Shown piece after piece: positions 9,250-17,817 of a stretch of 64,000 nt of DNA (positions within the stretch are counted from its first letter, which is position 1; each line of letters starts with the position of its first letter). Below the pieces are notes generated by a model. That model was not told the origin of the DNA. It saw only the letters and a program-made list of their open reading frames with translations, and made no database searches. This DNA is from an uncultured Campylobacter sp. (GTDB lineage Bacteria > Campylobacterota > Campylobacteria > Campylobacterales > Campylobacteraceae): NCBI RefSeq assembly GCF_938002845.1, contig NZ_CALKZP010000058.1, positions 42,544-106,543 of the forward strand. Direction: 5' to 3'. The position numbers and the translations under genes were made by a program.

Positions 9250-10490
9250 AAAAGCAATTAGAAGTTGAATATAACGCCAAGGGCGCAAGAAAGAAGATGT
9301 TTTTGCAAGCTAGCGATAAGGTGCAAGCAAACAACCTAATGAAGCAGCGCGTAGGCGGGACGATCGTAAAAAGAGGTGAAACCCAAGTCGTAGCGAATAC
9401 GGGCGGCGATTTTAAGGCGCAGGTTTCGCGCATGCTAGGTGGTAGCGGAAGAGTTAGAACGCTGCCGTTAGTAGCGTCGATCCGTCAGCTTTCGGTTATG
9501 ACAAATGCGGGAATTTCAATCCACGACTCGATCAAAGAGGTCGCAAGGGCGGCAGAGGATAAGACGCTAAAAGAAATTTTCAGCGCGATGAACGACGATC
9601 TTAACGCAGGTCTTAGCTTGACCGAATCTACGGAGAAATTTAGAGGACAGCTCGGTGATGTCGTCGTTGCGATGGTAAGTCTGGGCGAAGCAACCGGTAA
9701 TATGGCAGAGTCTCTAGCCAAGCTTGCCGCTATGCTTCAAGAGCTTTGGGAAAACCAGCGTAAATTTAAAAAGGCGATGCGTTATCCTATGATCCTTATG
9801 ATCGTTATGGCAATTGCGTTTTCGGTTTTGATGATGTATGTCGTGCCGAAATTCCGCGAGATTTTTGAGGATTTGGGCGCGGATTTGCCACTACCTACTA
9901 GAATTCTACTTGGTATCGAAAGCACTCTTAATAATTATGGAATTTTTGTTTTAGCGGGCATCATAGGCACTATCATAGCTCTTAGATGGGCATATCGCAA
10001 TAACCCTGAGTTTAAAAAGGGCTTTGACAAGACGATTTTAAAGGTCTATCTATTCGGTAAGATCATATTTTTCTCGACGATGTCGCGATTTATGCTTATT
10101 TTTACAGAGCTTGTGCGAGCGGGTATTCCTATCGCAGATGCACTAGATACATCTGTTTTAATGGTGGATAATCATACTTTAAAGGAGAAGCTCTCTACCG
10201 TTAAAATCGCCGTGCAGCAGGGCGTGAGCCTAACAGAGGCGTTTAACAATACAGGGCTTTATGAGAGTATGCTTATTCAGATGATCAGCGCGGGCGAGCA
10301 GGCTGGTAACCTCGATAAGATGCTTGGCAACGTCACGGATTATTATAAAGAGAAATTTGATGATATCATCGATAATATCTCAAGCTACGTCGAGCCGATC
10401 ATGCTATTTTTTATGGCGGGCATGGTTCTTCTTTTGGCTCTGGGTATCTTCATGCCTATGTGGGATTTGGGCAAAGCCGTCAAAAACTAA
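9246..10490 (+). CDS. ctsF: GspF/PilC-family inner-membrane platform protein
   Basis: Polytopic platform protein of 414 aa with two T2SSF domains (residues ~75-200 and ~275-400) and three membrane segments (near 177-200, 225-245, 380-402). The typical motif SAGEQAGNLDKML occurs in the second domain, mirrored by SLGEATGNMAESL in the first. Overlaps the ATPase gene by 4 bases. It is the last gene of the operon and is followed at once by a strong terminator. The C. jejuni strain NCTC 11168 copy of ctsF is reported as interrupted; this one is full length. Confidence 0.87.
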   Translation: MKKQLEVEYNAKGARKKMFLQASDKVQANNLMKQRVGGTIVKRGETQVVANTGGDFKAQVSRMLGGSGRVRTLPLVASIRQLSVMTNAGISIHDSIKEVARAAEDKTLKEIFSAMNDDLNAGLSLTESTEKFRGQLGDVVVAMVSLGEATGNMAESLAKLAAMLQELWENQRKFKKAMRYPMILMIVMAIAFSVLMMYVVPKFREIFEDLGADLPLPTRILLGIESTLNNYGIFVLAGIIGTIIALRWAYRNNPEFKKGFDKTILKVYLFGKIIFFSTMSRFMLIFTELVRAGIPIADALDTSVLMVDNHTLKEKLSTVKIAVQQGVSLTEAFNNTGLYESMLIQMISAGEQAGNLDKMLGNVTDYYKEKFDDIIDNISSYVEPIMLFFMAGMVLLLALGIFMPMWDLGKAVKN

Positions 10491-10497
10491 CCCCTTT

Positions 10498-10528
10498 AAT
10501 TCCGCGCCTGCGAGGGCGCGGAATTTTA
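10498..10528 (+). terminator. rho-independent terminator after the transformation operon
   Basis: A perfect 11-bp stem (10498-10508 AATTCCGCGCC with 10515-10525 GGCGCGGAATT), a 6-base loop, and a run of four T ending at 10527. It starts 8 bases after the ctsF stop. The A/T ends of the stem make it usable on both strands. Confidence 0.88.
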
Positions 10529-10610
10529 TCAAAGCATTAAAATTTCGTCTTTCAAATAAAATTTTAACCTTCGTTTGGCTAAAATACCGCTTTAAATTTA
10601 AGGATCAATC

Positions 10611-12893
10611 ATAGTTAAAGAAATATATTTTATCGTCGTATCGGCTATCATAATATTTTTTGGGCTTGCTACTATTGCACCCGATTCCGCGCTTGTAGGT
10701 AGCGCAGGCAACGCCATCCGCTCATTTAATACCCAGCTATTCGGCTATTTTGCATACATCTATCCGCTATTTTTGCTCGCCTTAGCATACGTAGCCTATA
10801 AGCATTTTCGCGGTTTTGACTTTAGATTTTTTGAGTTTAGCATCGGAGCCATTTTGCTATTTTTTACCATTTTGATGGTGCAGTCGAGTCTCTTTGGCGC
10901 TAGCGGCGGAGCAGTCGGCAGCTTTGCAGTGGATGGGCTTAGGCGAATGATCGGAAGCGTCGGCGTGTGGATTTTTAATATTACGATTTTTGTGCTTTCG
11001 CTAGTGCTTATATTTGAAGATCGTTTTACCGATATCATCAAAAACTGCTTTATTGGCTCAAGAGATGAAAGCTCGCAGGATGAAATTGGGGACGATTTTG
11101 CTAGCGACGCAGATGCAGCACAAAGAGGCGGGCTTGCAAGGTATTCGTCTGTGCAAGGATTGAGAGGTGCGGAAAATTTTAGCGCTTTGGATAACTCTTT
11201 GAGCGCAGAGGACGGTTCGGCGAAACAGGGTAATTTTGCGGAGCAGGGCGCAAGCGAGCGCGGTTTTGAAGGCGGGCAAAATTTTCAAAATTTAAACGAT
11301 ACTCGCGAGCCTGAAAATGAGCAGAATTTTGGTGACGCGCAGGGTCTGCAGGCTTCCGCTGAACGCGAGCTTAAAATGCCGCAAAAAGGGAAGCCGAGTA
11401 GGCTAAAAAGGGTCGAGCGCCTAAGCGAGGTTGCCGAAAACAAAAGGCTTTTGGATCAGCTCGATAAGGGCAGGGTGGCTAAGCCCAAGGATTTTAAACT
11501 GCCGCCGCTTGATTTTTTAAATTTGCCGCCGAAAAAGAAAAGCAATATCGACGAGAGCGAGATCGATCGTAAAATTTACGACCTGCTCGATAAGCTGCGT
11601 AAATTTAAGATCGACGGCGACGTGGTGCGGACCTACTCGGGCCCGGTCGTTACGACCTTTGAGTTTCGCCCCGCCGCGCACATCAAAGTAAGTAAAATTC
11701 TAACGCTGCAAGACGATCTCGCGATGGCTCTTAGGGCGCAGACCATCCGTATTCAGGCGCCGGTTCCGGGCAAAGACGTCGTGGGTATCGAGATTCCGAA
11801 TCAAAATATTGATACGATCTATCTGCGCGAAATTTTAGAAAGTGACGTGTTTAAAAGCGCCTCCAGTCCGCTTACGATCGTGCTTGGCAAGGACATCGTG
11901 GGGCAGCCCTTCGTTACCGATCTTAAGAAACTGCCGCACCTTCTCATCGCAGGCACCACGGGAAGCGGCAAGAGCGTGGGTATCAACGCCATGCTGCTTA
12001 GCCTTTTGTATCGCAACTCGCCCAAGAGTCTGCGCCTTATAATGATCGATCCGAAGATGCTCGAGTTTAGTATCTACAACGACATCCCGCACCTGCTAAC
12101 GCCCGTCATCACGCAGCCTAAGCAGGCGATCATCGCGCTAAGCAATCTTGTTTCAGAGATGGAGCAGCGCTACTCGCTCATGGCGCAAAACAGGACGAAA
12201 AATATCGACAACTACAACGAAAAGATGCTGCGCGAGGGGGGCGAAATTTTGCCTTACATCGTCGTTATCATCGACGAACTCGCGGATCTGATGATGACGA
12301 GCGGCAAGGACGTAGAGCATTACATCGCGCGTCTGGCGCAGATGGCGCGCGCCAGCGGCATCCATCTCATCGTAGCGACGCAGCGCCCTAGTGTGGACGT
12401 CGTCACGGGGCTGATAAAGGCGAATTTGCCTAGCCGCATCAGCTTCCGCGTGGGCTCAAAGGTCGATAGCAAGGTGATTTTGGATCAGATGGGCGCGGAC
12501 AGCTTGCTTGGGCGTGGCGATATGCTCTTTACGCCGCCTACCGCGCCAGGGCTCATCCGCCTGCACGCGCCGTTTACGACCGAGAATGAGATCAATAAGA
12601 TCGCGGAATTTTTAAAGGCGCAAGAAAGCGTCGTTTATGACGAGCGATTTTTGATCGAGAACGAGGGCGCCAAGCAAGAAGGCGGTATAATCAATCCGCA
12701 AAATATCGTGCTTGACGAGCTTTACGACGAGGCGAAGGCGATAGTCTTGGAGGAGGAGAAAACCTCGATCAGCTACCTGCAGCGCCGCTTGCGTATCGGG
12801 TATAACCGCGCCGCGACGATCATCGAGCAGCTCGAACAGATGGGCGTTTTAAGCGAGATCAACGCTAAAGGTCAGCGCGATATAATCAAGTAA
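10611..12893 (+). CDS. ftsK: DNA translocase FtsK, probable non-canonical ATA start
   Basis: Chromosome-dimer translocase and divisome protein, about 760 aa. N-terminal four-helix membrane domain, a linker rich in Glu/Gln/Asn (residues ~150-270), then the motor: alpha domain, Walker A GTTGSGKSVG, Walker B VVIIDELADLMM, and C-terminal gamma winged-helix domain (SISYLQRRLRIGYNRAA). The first canonical start in frame is TTG at 10773, but the frame is open from 10602. The residues before 10773 encode a first membrane helix (IYFIVVSAIIIFFGLATIA) and the family pattern LFGYFAYIYPLFLLAL. AAGGA at 10600-10604 is correctly spaced from ATA at 10611. If only ATG/GTG/TTG are allowed, the start is 10773 and 54 conserved-looking residues are lost. 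Confidence 0.85.
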   Translation: MVKEIYFIVVSAIIIFFGLATIAPDSALVGSAGNAIRSFNTQLFGYFAYIYPLFLLALAYVAYKHFRGFDFRFFEFSIGAILLFFTILMVQSSLFGASGGAVGSFAVDGLRRMIGSVGVWIFNITIFVLSLVLIFEDRFTDIIKNCFIGSRDESSQDEIGDDFASDADAAQRGGLARYSSVQGLRGAENFSALDNSLSAEDGSAKQGNFAEQGASERGFEGGQNFQNLNDTREPENEQNFGDAQGLQASAERELKMPQKGKPSRLKRVERLSEVAENKRLLDQLDKGRVAKPKDFKLPPLDFLNLPPKKKSNIDESEIDRKIYDLLDKLRKFKIDGDVVRTYSGPVVTTFEFRPAAHIKVSKILTLQDDLAMALRAQTIRIQAPVPGKDVVGIEIPNQNIDTIYLREILESDVFKSASSPLTIVLGKDIVGQPFVTDLKKLPHLLIAGTTGSGKSVGINAMLLSLLYRNSPKSLRLIMIDPKMLEFSIYNDIPHLLTPVITQPKQAIIALSNLVSEMEQRYSLMAQNRTKNIDNYNEKMLREGGEILPYIVVIIDELADLMMTSGKDVEHYIARLAQMARASGIHLIVATQRPSVDVVTGLIKANLPSRISFRVGSKVDSKVILDQMGADSLLGRGDMLFTPPTAPGLIRLHAPFTTENEINKIAEFLKAQESVVYDERFLIENEGAKQEGGIINPQNIVLDELYDEAKAIVLEEEKTSISYLQRRLRIGYNRAATIIEQLEQMGVLSEINAKGQRDIIK

Positions 12894-12932
12894 GCTTTAA
12901 AATTTCGATGAAATTTAAGCGGCGAAATTTTG

Positions 12933-13065
12933 AAATTTATTGGATTTATAGGTGCCAGAATTTTTAAAATTTAATCGATCTGCGTCGGTAAAATTTTTAA
13001 ATTTATTGGATTTGAAGTGGTGGAATTTTAAAATTTTTTTGATCTGCATAGCGGATTTTAAATTT
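12933..13065 (+). repeat. two tandem ~66-bp copies
   Basis: Both copies start with AAATTTATTGGATTT (at 12933 and 12999), then run through a GGTG/GAATTTTAAAATTT block to a GATCTGC near the end. Spacing between the starts is 66 bases. They diverge by several substitutions, so the duplication is not recent. Confidence 0.65.
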
Positions 13066-13962
13066 TAAAATTTGCGCGTTCCGCAGCTCGCGCTTGTGCC
13101 TCTGTGGCTATGACAAGGCGGACGGTTTATACGGGATGCGCGGATGCGATCGAAGCCTCTTGCAGCGCGGGAGGCGTTTTAAAAGTAGTGCTCGGTGGGT
13201 ATGAACAGCGCGTTTTGCAGCTTGCGTTTACGGCGTGCGCGCTGTCTAAATTTTATAAGGCGCAAGTTAATGTGCGCTGTGCTCTTGGCGCTAAATTTGA
13301 ACTGCGGAATTTTAAAACGCAAGTAAGCATAAATAGGGCAGGCTTTAAAATTTAAAAATTGAGCGCTAAAAATTTTGCGATTTTAAATTTTATAAATTTA
13401 CAAAGGTCGGCAGAATTTAAAATTTCAAAATTTCGCTCCTTTTGGGCTTTAGAATTTTGAAATTTTAAATTTACCGCAGCGAACCTGAATTTTAAATCGC
13501 GCCTTGCCGGTATGAAGCATTCGAAGTTGCGCGAGCGGGAGAAGCTACCGGAGGTCTAGCTTGCGTCGAGCGAGTACATGAGTGAAAAGTTCGCCGCACG
13601 CTGAAGGGCTGGTAGCGAAGTATTGCGGTCGTTCGTAGCGGCTAATTTGCAGTGCGAGCACCCATGGCACACGCCAAAAACCGATGGATCGTGGACGGCA
13701 CGACAAAGCTGTTTGGTGCGTGGTGTTTTGTGCCGGCATGTTTCGTAGTGCAGTTGCATTTGCGGTATAAACGTACTTTGCAGCGAAGTCATATTTTGCA
13801 GTGCGGCTGTATTGTAAGATGCGGCGCGTTTTACATCGCCCGCGCACTAAAAATTGATCGGCACGCGAGCGTGTTTGTGATGATGTTGCGGCTTAAAATT
13901 TTGCAGCTACCGCGCGCTACTCGTGTGCGATTTTGCATGGTCGCAGTTTGCGACCTTGTTAT

Positions 13963-14292
13963 CGCGTGCCGAAAGTCGCCGCGATATGCCTGCCAGAGTA
14001 GAATGCACCCGTCTGTGTATTAAAAAATAGTGCGAGGTCCCGCTCTACGGTGCTGCAGCTCGTGTCAAAAGACTGTGCGATACGCGAGAGTAAAATGCAC
14101 GCTTAAAAAGCGGCGTGGATTGCGCTTCGCGGCGCTCTATCCGCAGCGTGTGTCGAAAGTCGTCGCGGCGCGCTAGAACAAATAGAATGTGTGCAATGCA
14201 CGTTTGCGGGATAACGCAAGATTATACTTGTTGTGGCGTGCTATCCCGTAGCGTGCGCCATAAAGCCGCCTATGTGTGAGAATAAAATTCGC
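13963..14292 (+). repeat. degenerate tandem array, about 4 copies of ~85-105 bp
   Basis: Each unit begins with a CGTG(c/t)C(a/g)AAAG(t/a)C block and carries AGAGTA(a/g)AATGCAC or a decayed form some 25-30 bases later. Units begin near 13963, 14060, 14147 and 14250, and junctions look like GCAGC-GTG. The array lies just upstream of ftsW. Copies are heavily diverged; I judged them by eye. Confidence 0.45.
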
Positions 14293-14481
14293 GCCGCGCG
14301 TCAAAGACGCACGATCGTGCTGCGTGCCAAAAGACAATACGTGGTCGTGCCGTACACCAAAAGACGGTGCCACGATCGGCACCGTGCGGCACGGGCGCGA
14401 TGCGAGGTTTGAGCCTTGCGCAGCAGACAAAGCGTGCACGGCGCACGTAAATGCGGATAAAATTTTAAAACGGAGAGACGA

Positions 14482-15642
14482 TTGAGAACCGATAAATGGC
14501 TATATTACTTCACCTGCGCGCTCATTACGATCGGCATGATATTTTCGCTGTCGTTGAGCTCATATACGGTGCTTCTGCTGGGTGCTACGCCGCTGCATTT
14601 TTTTTATCGTCAGTGCGCGGTAGGGATCGCGTGCATCGCGGTGATGTGGATCGTCTCGCGCGCCGATCCCGATAAATGCCTAACGCCGGTGTGCATGTCG
14701 CTTTTTGCGATTATGGGGATTTTGATGCTTGCGATGGGCTTTTTGCCCAAATCCTTGGTCGCCGACGTAAACGGTGCGGCGCGCTGGATCAGGCTGCCGT
14801 TTTTTAACCTCGCGCCGGTGGAATTTTTCAAGGTGGGCTTCATCTACTTTTTGGCGTGGAGCTTCTCGCGCAAGCTCGATCACTCCAAAAAAAGCATCGG
14901 GCGCGAGATCGCGACGCTGCTTCCATACGTAGCGCTTTTCGGCTTTGTGGTGATCCTGGTCGCTATCGTGCAAAACGATCTGGGGCAGGTCGCGGTGCTG
15001 GGGCTTACGATGATTTTTATGTCGCTTTTCGCGGGCACTAGCTTCAAGCTCATCGGCTTTAGCTTTATGGGGATTTTGGGGCTTGCTTATGTTTTTATCG
15101 TCACGAGCGCGCACAGGGTCGATCGCGTGCGCTCGTGGTGGGGCGGCGTGCAGGATTTCGTGCTGTCGTTTATGTCGCCGGAGACTGCCGCCGGGCTGCG
15201 TATAGAGGACGCTAGCGCGCCGTATCAGGTCGGACACTCGCTAAATGCGATAAACAACGGCGAGTTTTTCGGGCAGGGACTTGGGCTGGGAAGCTTTAAG
15301 CTCGGCTATCTGAGCGAGGTGCATACCGACTTTGTGCTCGCAGGCATTGCCGAGGAGTGGGGATTTATCGGGATTTTGCTCATCGTGGCGCTATTTTATG
15401 CGATGCTCTTTCGCATCTTTCAGACCGCGAGTAAGTCGCCGAGTAACGTAAATTTCCTCTTTTGCCTGGGTATCGGCTTTATGTTTTTCTTTTCGTTCAT
15501 TATCAACTCCTACGGCATCACGTCGATCTCGCCGGTTAAGGGTATCGCCGTGCCGTTTCTGAGCTACGGCGGCAGCCACCTGCTTGCGGCGTCGTTTGCG
15601 GTGGGGCTCGTTTTGATGGCGTCGAAAAGAGCTAAATTTTAA
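14482..15642 (+). CDS. ftsW: lipid II polymerase FtsW (SEDS family)
   Basis: Septal peptidoglycan glycosyltransferase of the SEDS family, 386 aa with about ten membrane segments. Family marks: NGAARWIRLPFFNLAPVEFFK near residues 91-111, QNDLGQVAVLG, GHSLNAINNGEFFGQGLGLG, and near the end FLSYGGSHLLAASFAVGL. Begins with TTG (14482), preceded by CGGAGAG; no closer ATG exists and the N-terminal helix starts here. Followed after 137 bases by murG, so lipid II synthesis and polymerisation are neighbours. RodA is the alternative family member; the adjacency to murG favours FtsW. Confidence 0.88.
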   Translation: MRTDKWLYYFTCALITIGMIFSLSLSSYTVLLLGATPLHFFYRQCAVGIACIAVMWIVSRADPDKCLTPVCMSLFAIMGILMLAMGFLPKSLVADVNGAARWIRLPFFNLAPVEFFKVGFIYFLAWSFSRKLDHSKKSIGREIATLLPYVALFGFVVILVAIVQNDLGQVAVLGLTMIFMSLFAGTSFKLIGFSFMGILGLAYVFIVTSAHRVDRVRSWWGGVQDFVLSFMSPETAAGLRIEDASAPYQVGHSLNAINNGEFFGQGLGLGSFKLGYLSEVHTDFVLAGIAEEWGFIGILLIVALFYAMLFRIFQTASKSPSNVNFLFCLGIGFMFFFSFIINSYGITSISPVKGIAVPFLSYGGSHLLAASFAVGLVLMASKRAKF

Positions 15643-15779
15643 GGCTTTTGCGGGCTTTGGAGCGAGTGCGATTTAAATTTAGGCGTAAATTTAGAGCCGA
15701 ATTTGCGCTTAAAATTCTACGCCGAAGCGCGCCGAGGCCCAAATTTAAGCGCGAAATTTTATAAATTTAAAGGAAAAGT

Positions 15780-16793
15780 ATGGTTATAGCAATCAGCGGC
15801 GGCGGCACCGGCGGGCATCTGATAATCGCTAAAAATTTAGCCGCCCATCTTGCGAAGCAGGGCATCAGAGCGATCTTCATCGGCTCAAATCGCGGGCAGG
15901 ATCGCGCGTGGTTTGAGGGCAACAAGCTTTTTGTGCGCACCTATTTTCTGCAAAGCTCGGGCGTCGTCGATAAAAAGGGCTTTGCCAAGCTAGCCTCGCT
16001 GCTAAATATCCTGCGCCTCTCGCTTGCGGCGCGTAAAATTTTAAAGCAAAACGGCGTGCGTGCGCTCATCAGCGTGGGCGGATACAGCTCTGCGCCCGCA
16101 TCCATAGCGGCGATCCTTTCTCGCGTACCGTTTTTTATCCACGAGCAAAACGCCGTTTGCGGGAGGCTCAACCGCCTGCTAAGGCCCTTTGCGCGCGCGT
16201 TTTACAGCTCCTATGAAAAGCCCGCGTTTGCTTATCCGATCGCGGATATTTTTTTCGAGACGGCGCGGCCGCGCACGACGCTTAATACGGTCATCTTTTT
16301 GGGCGGCTCGCAGGGAGCAAGCTTTATCAACTCGCTTGCCGTGGAGCTTGCGCCTAAGCTTTTGGGCCTCGGCTACGGCGTTATCCATCAGTGCGGCGAG
16401 CGCGAGTTTGAGCGCATCTCGCAGATCTACGCACAGCAGGGTCTGGATGTACAGCTCGTGGGCTTTTGCAAAAATATGCACGAGCTCATCGCGAGCGCCG
16501 ATCTTTGCGTCGGGCGCAGCGGCGCTAGTACGCTGTGGGAGCTCTGCGCAAATGGCCTGCCCACGATATTCGTACCGTTTCCATTCGCGGCGGCGGATCA
16601 TCAGTTTTATAACGCGAAATTTCTTAAAGAGCGCGGACTTTGCGAAATCGTGCGTCAGCAGGACGCAAGCGGCGAGCGGATCTTGGGCTTGATTGAGAGC
16701 TTCGACGTGGCACGAGCGAGCAAAGGGCTGCTTGAACTTGCGGATCGAAACGGCGCGCAAGTGATAATCGACGACGTGATGAGTAAAATTTAA
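15780..16793 (+). CDS. murG: UDP-GlcNAc:lipid I N-acetylglucosaminyltransferase MurG
   Basis: Transfers GlcNAc onto lipid I at the inner face of the membrane, giving lipid II. GT-B fold with the N-terminal GGGTGGH loop at residues 7-13, the second G-loop GGSQGA, and the acceptor region HEQNAVCGRLNRLL. Length 337 aa is normal for Campylobacter MurG. The ATG at 15780 follows AAAGGAAAA. C-terminal donor site shows GRSGASTLWELCANGLPTIF and FPFAAADHQFYNA. Confidence 0.95.
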   Translation: MVIAISGGGTGGHLIIAKNLAAHLAKQGIRAIFIGSNRGQDRAWFEGNKLFVRTYFLQSSGVVDKKGFAKLASLLNILRLSLAARKILKQNGVRALISVGGYSSAPASIAAILSRVPFFIHEQNAVCGRLNRLLRPFARAFYSSYEKPAFAYPIADIFFETARPRTTLNTVIFLGGSQGASFINSLAVELAPKLLGLGYGVIHQCGEREFERISQIYAQQGLDVQLVGFCKNMHELIASADLCVGRSGASTLWELCANGLPTIFVPFPFAAADHQFYNAKFLKERGLCEIVRQQDASGERILGLIESFDVARASKGLLELADRNGAQVIIDDVMSKI

Positions 16794-17021
16794 AAGGGCG
16801 CAGGCGCGCTTGCGTAAATTTGAGACGATCTCTTCGCGAGGTCGGTTTTAAATTTATTAAACTGATTAAATTTGACTTTTGCGTTTGCGTAAATTTTACG
16901 CGGCGCTTCGGTTTGAGTAAAAATTTTAAATTTGCATGCTTGCAGGTGACGGACGTTTTTTTTGATTTGCGCAAATTTAAGCGCGCAAACAAAGTGCGCA
17001 AAAGTGCATTGAGCCGTAAAA

Positions 17022-17720
17022 TTATCTGCGCCTAAAGCTGATTATCGCATCGTCGTTTTCTTGTTGATATTTTTCAAATAGAGCCTGATATCTTTGCGAT
17101 TTCGCCGGATCATTTGAATAAATTCCCACTAAAAAATAGCACGCCTCCGCAAATCGTAACTCACACGATCGCTCAAAGTATCGCGTACCCGCTTCTTTGT
17201 CATCGTCGTCAAAATACGCGACGTAACCGAACATAAAGCAGCCCTCGCCGTTACCGAGCTTGCATGCTTTTTTATACAGTTTTCTGCCCTCTTGCGAATC
17301 TCTATCCTCGTAGCCTGCGAGTCTCGTGCAGCTTTCGCCGCCGTTAAGCTCGTAGCAGCCTTTTTTAAGCAGATCTTTGGCGCCATCTTGCGAAATTTCG
17401 CCATTTAATAGCATCAGGCTCGAAAGTACGGCGCAGGCATCGCCGTCTCCGCCGTCGCAATCTTCGCGAAATCTTACGGGGTTTTTCATTTTTAAAGTGC
17501 CGTCTTTGGTGCGAATAGAAATTTCTTTAGGATTTTTGTCTGCGGCTTCGTTTGCTTGATTGATGGGAATTCGGGTTTCATTTAAAATTTCCGTGCGAGA
17601 AGATGCTTTTATCGCTATAAAGACCGCGACTATACATACGATGATGATCGGTCGGTTCTCGCTGTATAATCCGCAGTCGGGTTTAGATTTTATACACTTT
17701 GGACGTGCATAAATTTCCAA
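17022..17720 (-). CDS. Sel1-like repeat protein with N-terminal membrane anchor
   Basis: A 232-aa protein with a membrane segment at residues ~25-40 (IIIVCIVAVFIAI) and Cys-rich Sel1-like repeats from about residue 85 (pairs such as GDGDACAVLSSLM, GNGEGCFMFGYVA, RFAEACYFLVGIY). These resemble the HcpA-type repeats common in Helicobacter and Campylobacter, with paired cysteines 8-10 residues apart. Likely periplasmic and disulphide-bonded. The start is TTG at 17720; no ribosome site is visible, and an HspR-like inverted repeat begins 3 bases upstream. Divergent from htpG, so the two may share control. Confidence 0.7.
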   Translation of the reverse strand: MEIYARPKCIKSKPDCGLYSENRPIIIVCIVAVFIAIKASSRTEILNETRIPINQANEAADKNPKEISIRTKDGTLKMKNPVRFREDCDGGDGDACAVLSSLMLLNGEISQDGAKDLLKKGCYELNGGESCTRLAGYEDRDSQEGRKLYKKACKLGNGEGCFMFGYVAYFDDDDKEAGTRYFERSCELRFAEACYFLVGIYSNDPAKSQRYQALFEKYQQENDDAIISFRRR

Positions 17721-17722
17721 AA

Positions 17723-17743
17723 CTTGATAGTATTCATATCAAG
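17723..17743. promoter_or_regulatory. HAIR-like operator (HspR site) upstream of htpG
   Basis: Inverted repeat CTTGATA-N7-TATCAAG, part of a perfect 9-bp dyad at 17721-17729 and 17737-17745. The HspR consensus is CTTGAGT-N7-ACTCAAG, so 10 of 14 positions match and the 7-base spacer is exact. It lies between the Sel1-like gene and htpG, 17 bases upstream of the htpG -35. HspR is the heat-shock repressor of Campylobacter and Helicobacter. Confidence 0.65.
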
Positions 17744-17759
17744 TTTATTTATTCTACTC

Positions 17760-17788
17760 TTGACAAGATTAGCACTCCATGATATAAT
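17760..17788 (+). promoter_or_regulatory. consensus promoter of htpG
   Basis: TTGACA (17760-17765), a 17-bp spacer and TATAAT (17783-17788), both perfect, with an extended -10 TG at 17780-17781. This is the best sigma70 match in the window. A strong promoter fits a gene held down by heat-shock repressors. Transcription should begin near 17795, about 23 bases before the ATG. Confidence 0.85.
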
Positions 17789-17795
17789 CTGCCAA
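17769..17795 (+). promoter_or_regulatory. half-degenerate CIRCE-like element (HrcA site) inside the htpG promoter
   Basis: TTAGCACTC at 17769-17777 is a perfect left arm of CIRCE (TTAGCACTC-N9-GAGTGCTAA). After exactly 9 bases the right arm position reads ATCTGCCAA, 5 of 9 matching. It covers the spacer and -10. A chance 9-mer is possible; its place in a heat-shock promoter makes HrcA binding plausible. Confidence 0.5.
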
Positions 17796-17817
17796 AATTT
17801 TCAAAAAGGACCGCATA

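Larger units (their letters stand above)
12894..14481. other. 1.6 kb noncoding stretch between ftsK and ftsW, repeat-rich
   Basis: No convincing gene on either strand: the open frames here lack ribosome sites, have odd composition and resemble nothing known. The first 0.6 kb is made of AAATTTTAAAATTT-type words. The later part (from about 13.5 kb) is GC-rich and contains a degenerate tandem array at 13963-14292. Two short tandem copies are listed separately at 12933-13065. It could be the wreck of an ancient gene or an expanded spacer. Confidence 0.6.

Noticed and set aside
13104..14023. Open frames of 83 and 123 codons between ftsK and ftsW
   Set aside because: No ribosome sites, odd composition (Cys/Arg-rich), overlapping open frames on the other strand, and they run into the degenerate repeat area.
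14680..15237. Long minus-strand open frame inside ftsW
   Set aside because: Shadow of a GC-rich gene; the plus strand encodes all FtsW motifs.
16179..16760. Minus-strand 193-codon frame inside murG
   Set aside because: MurG is unambiguous on the plus strand; the shadow is Arg/Ala-rich from codon bias.
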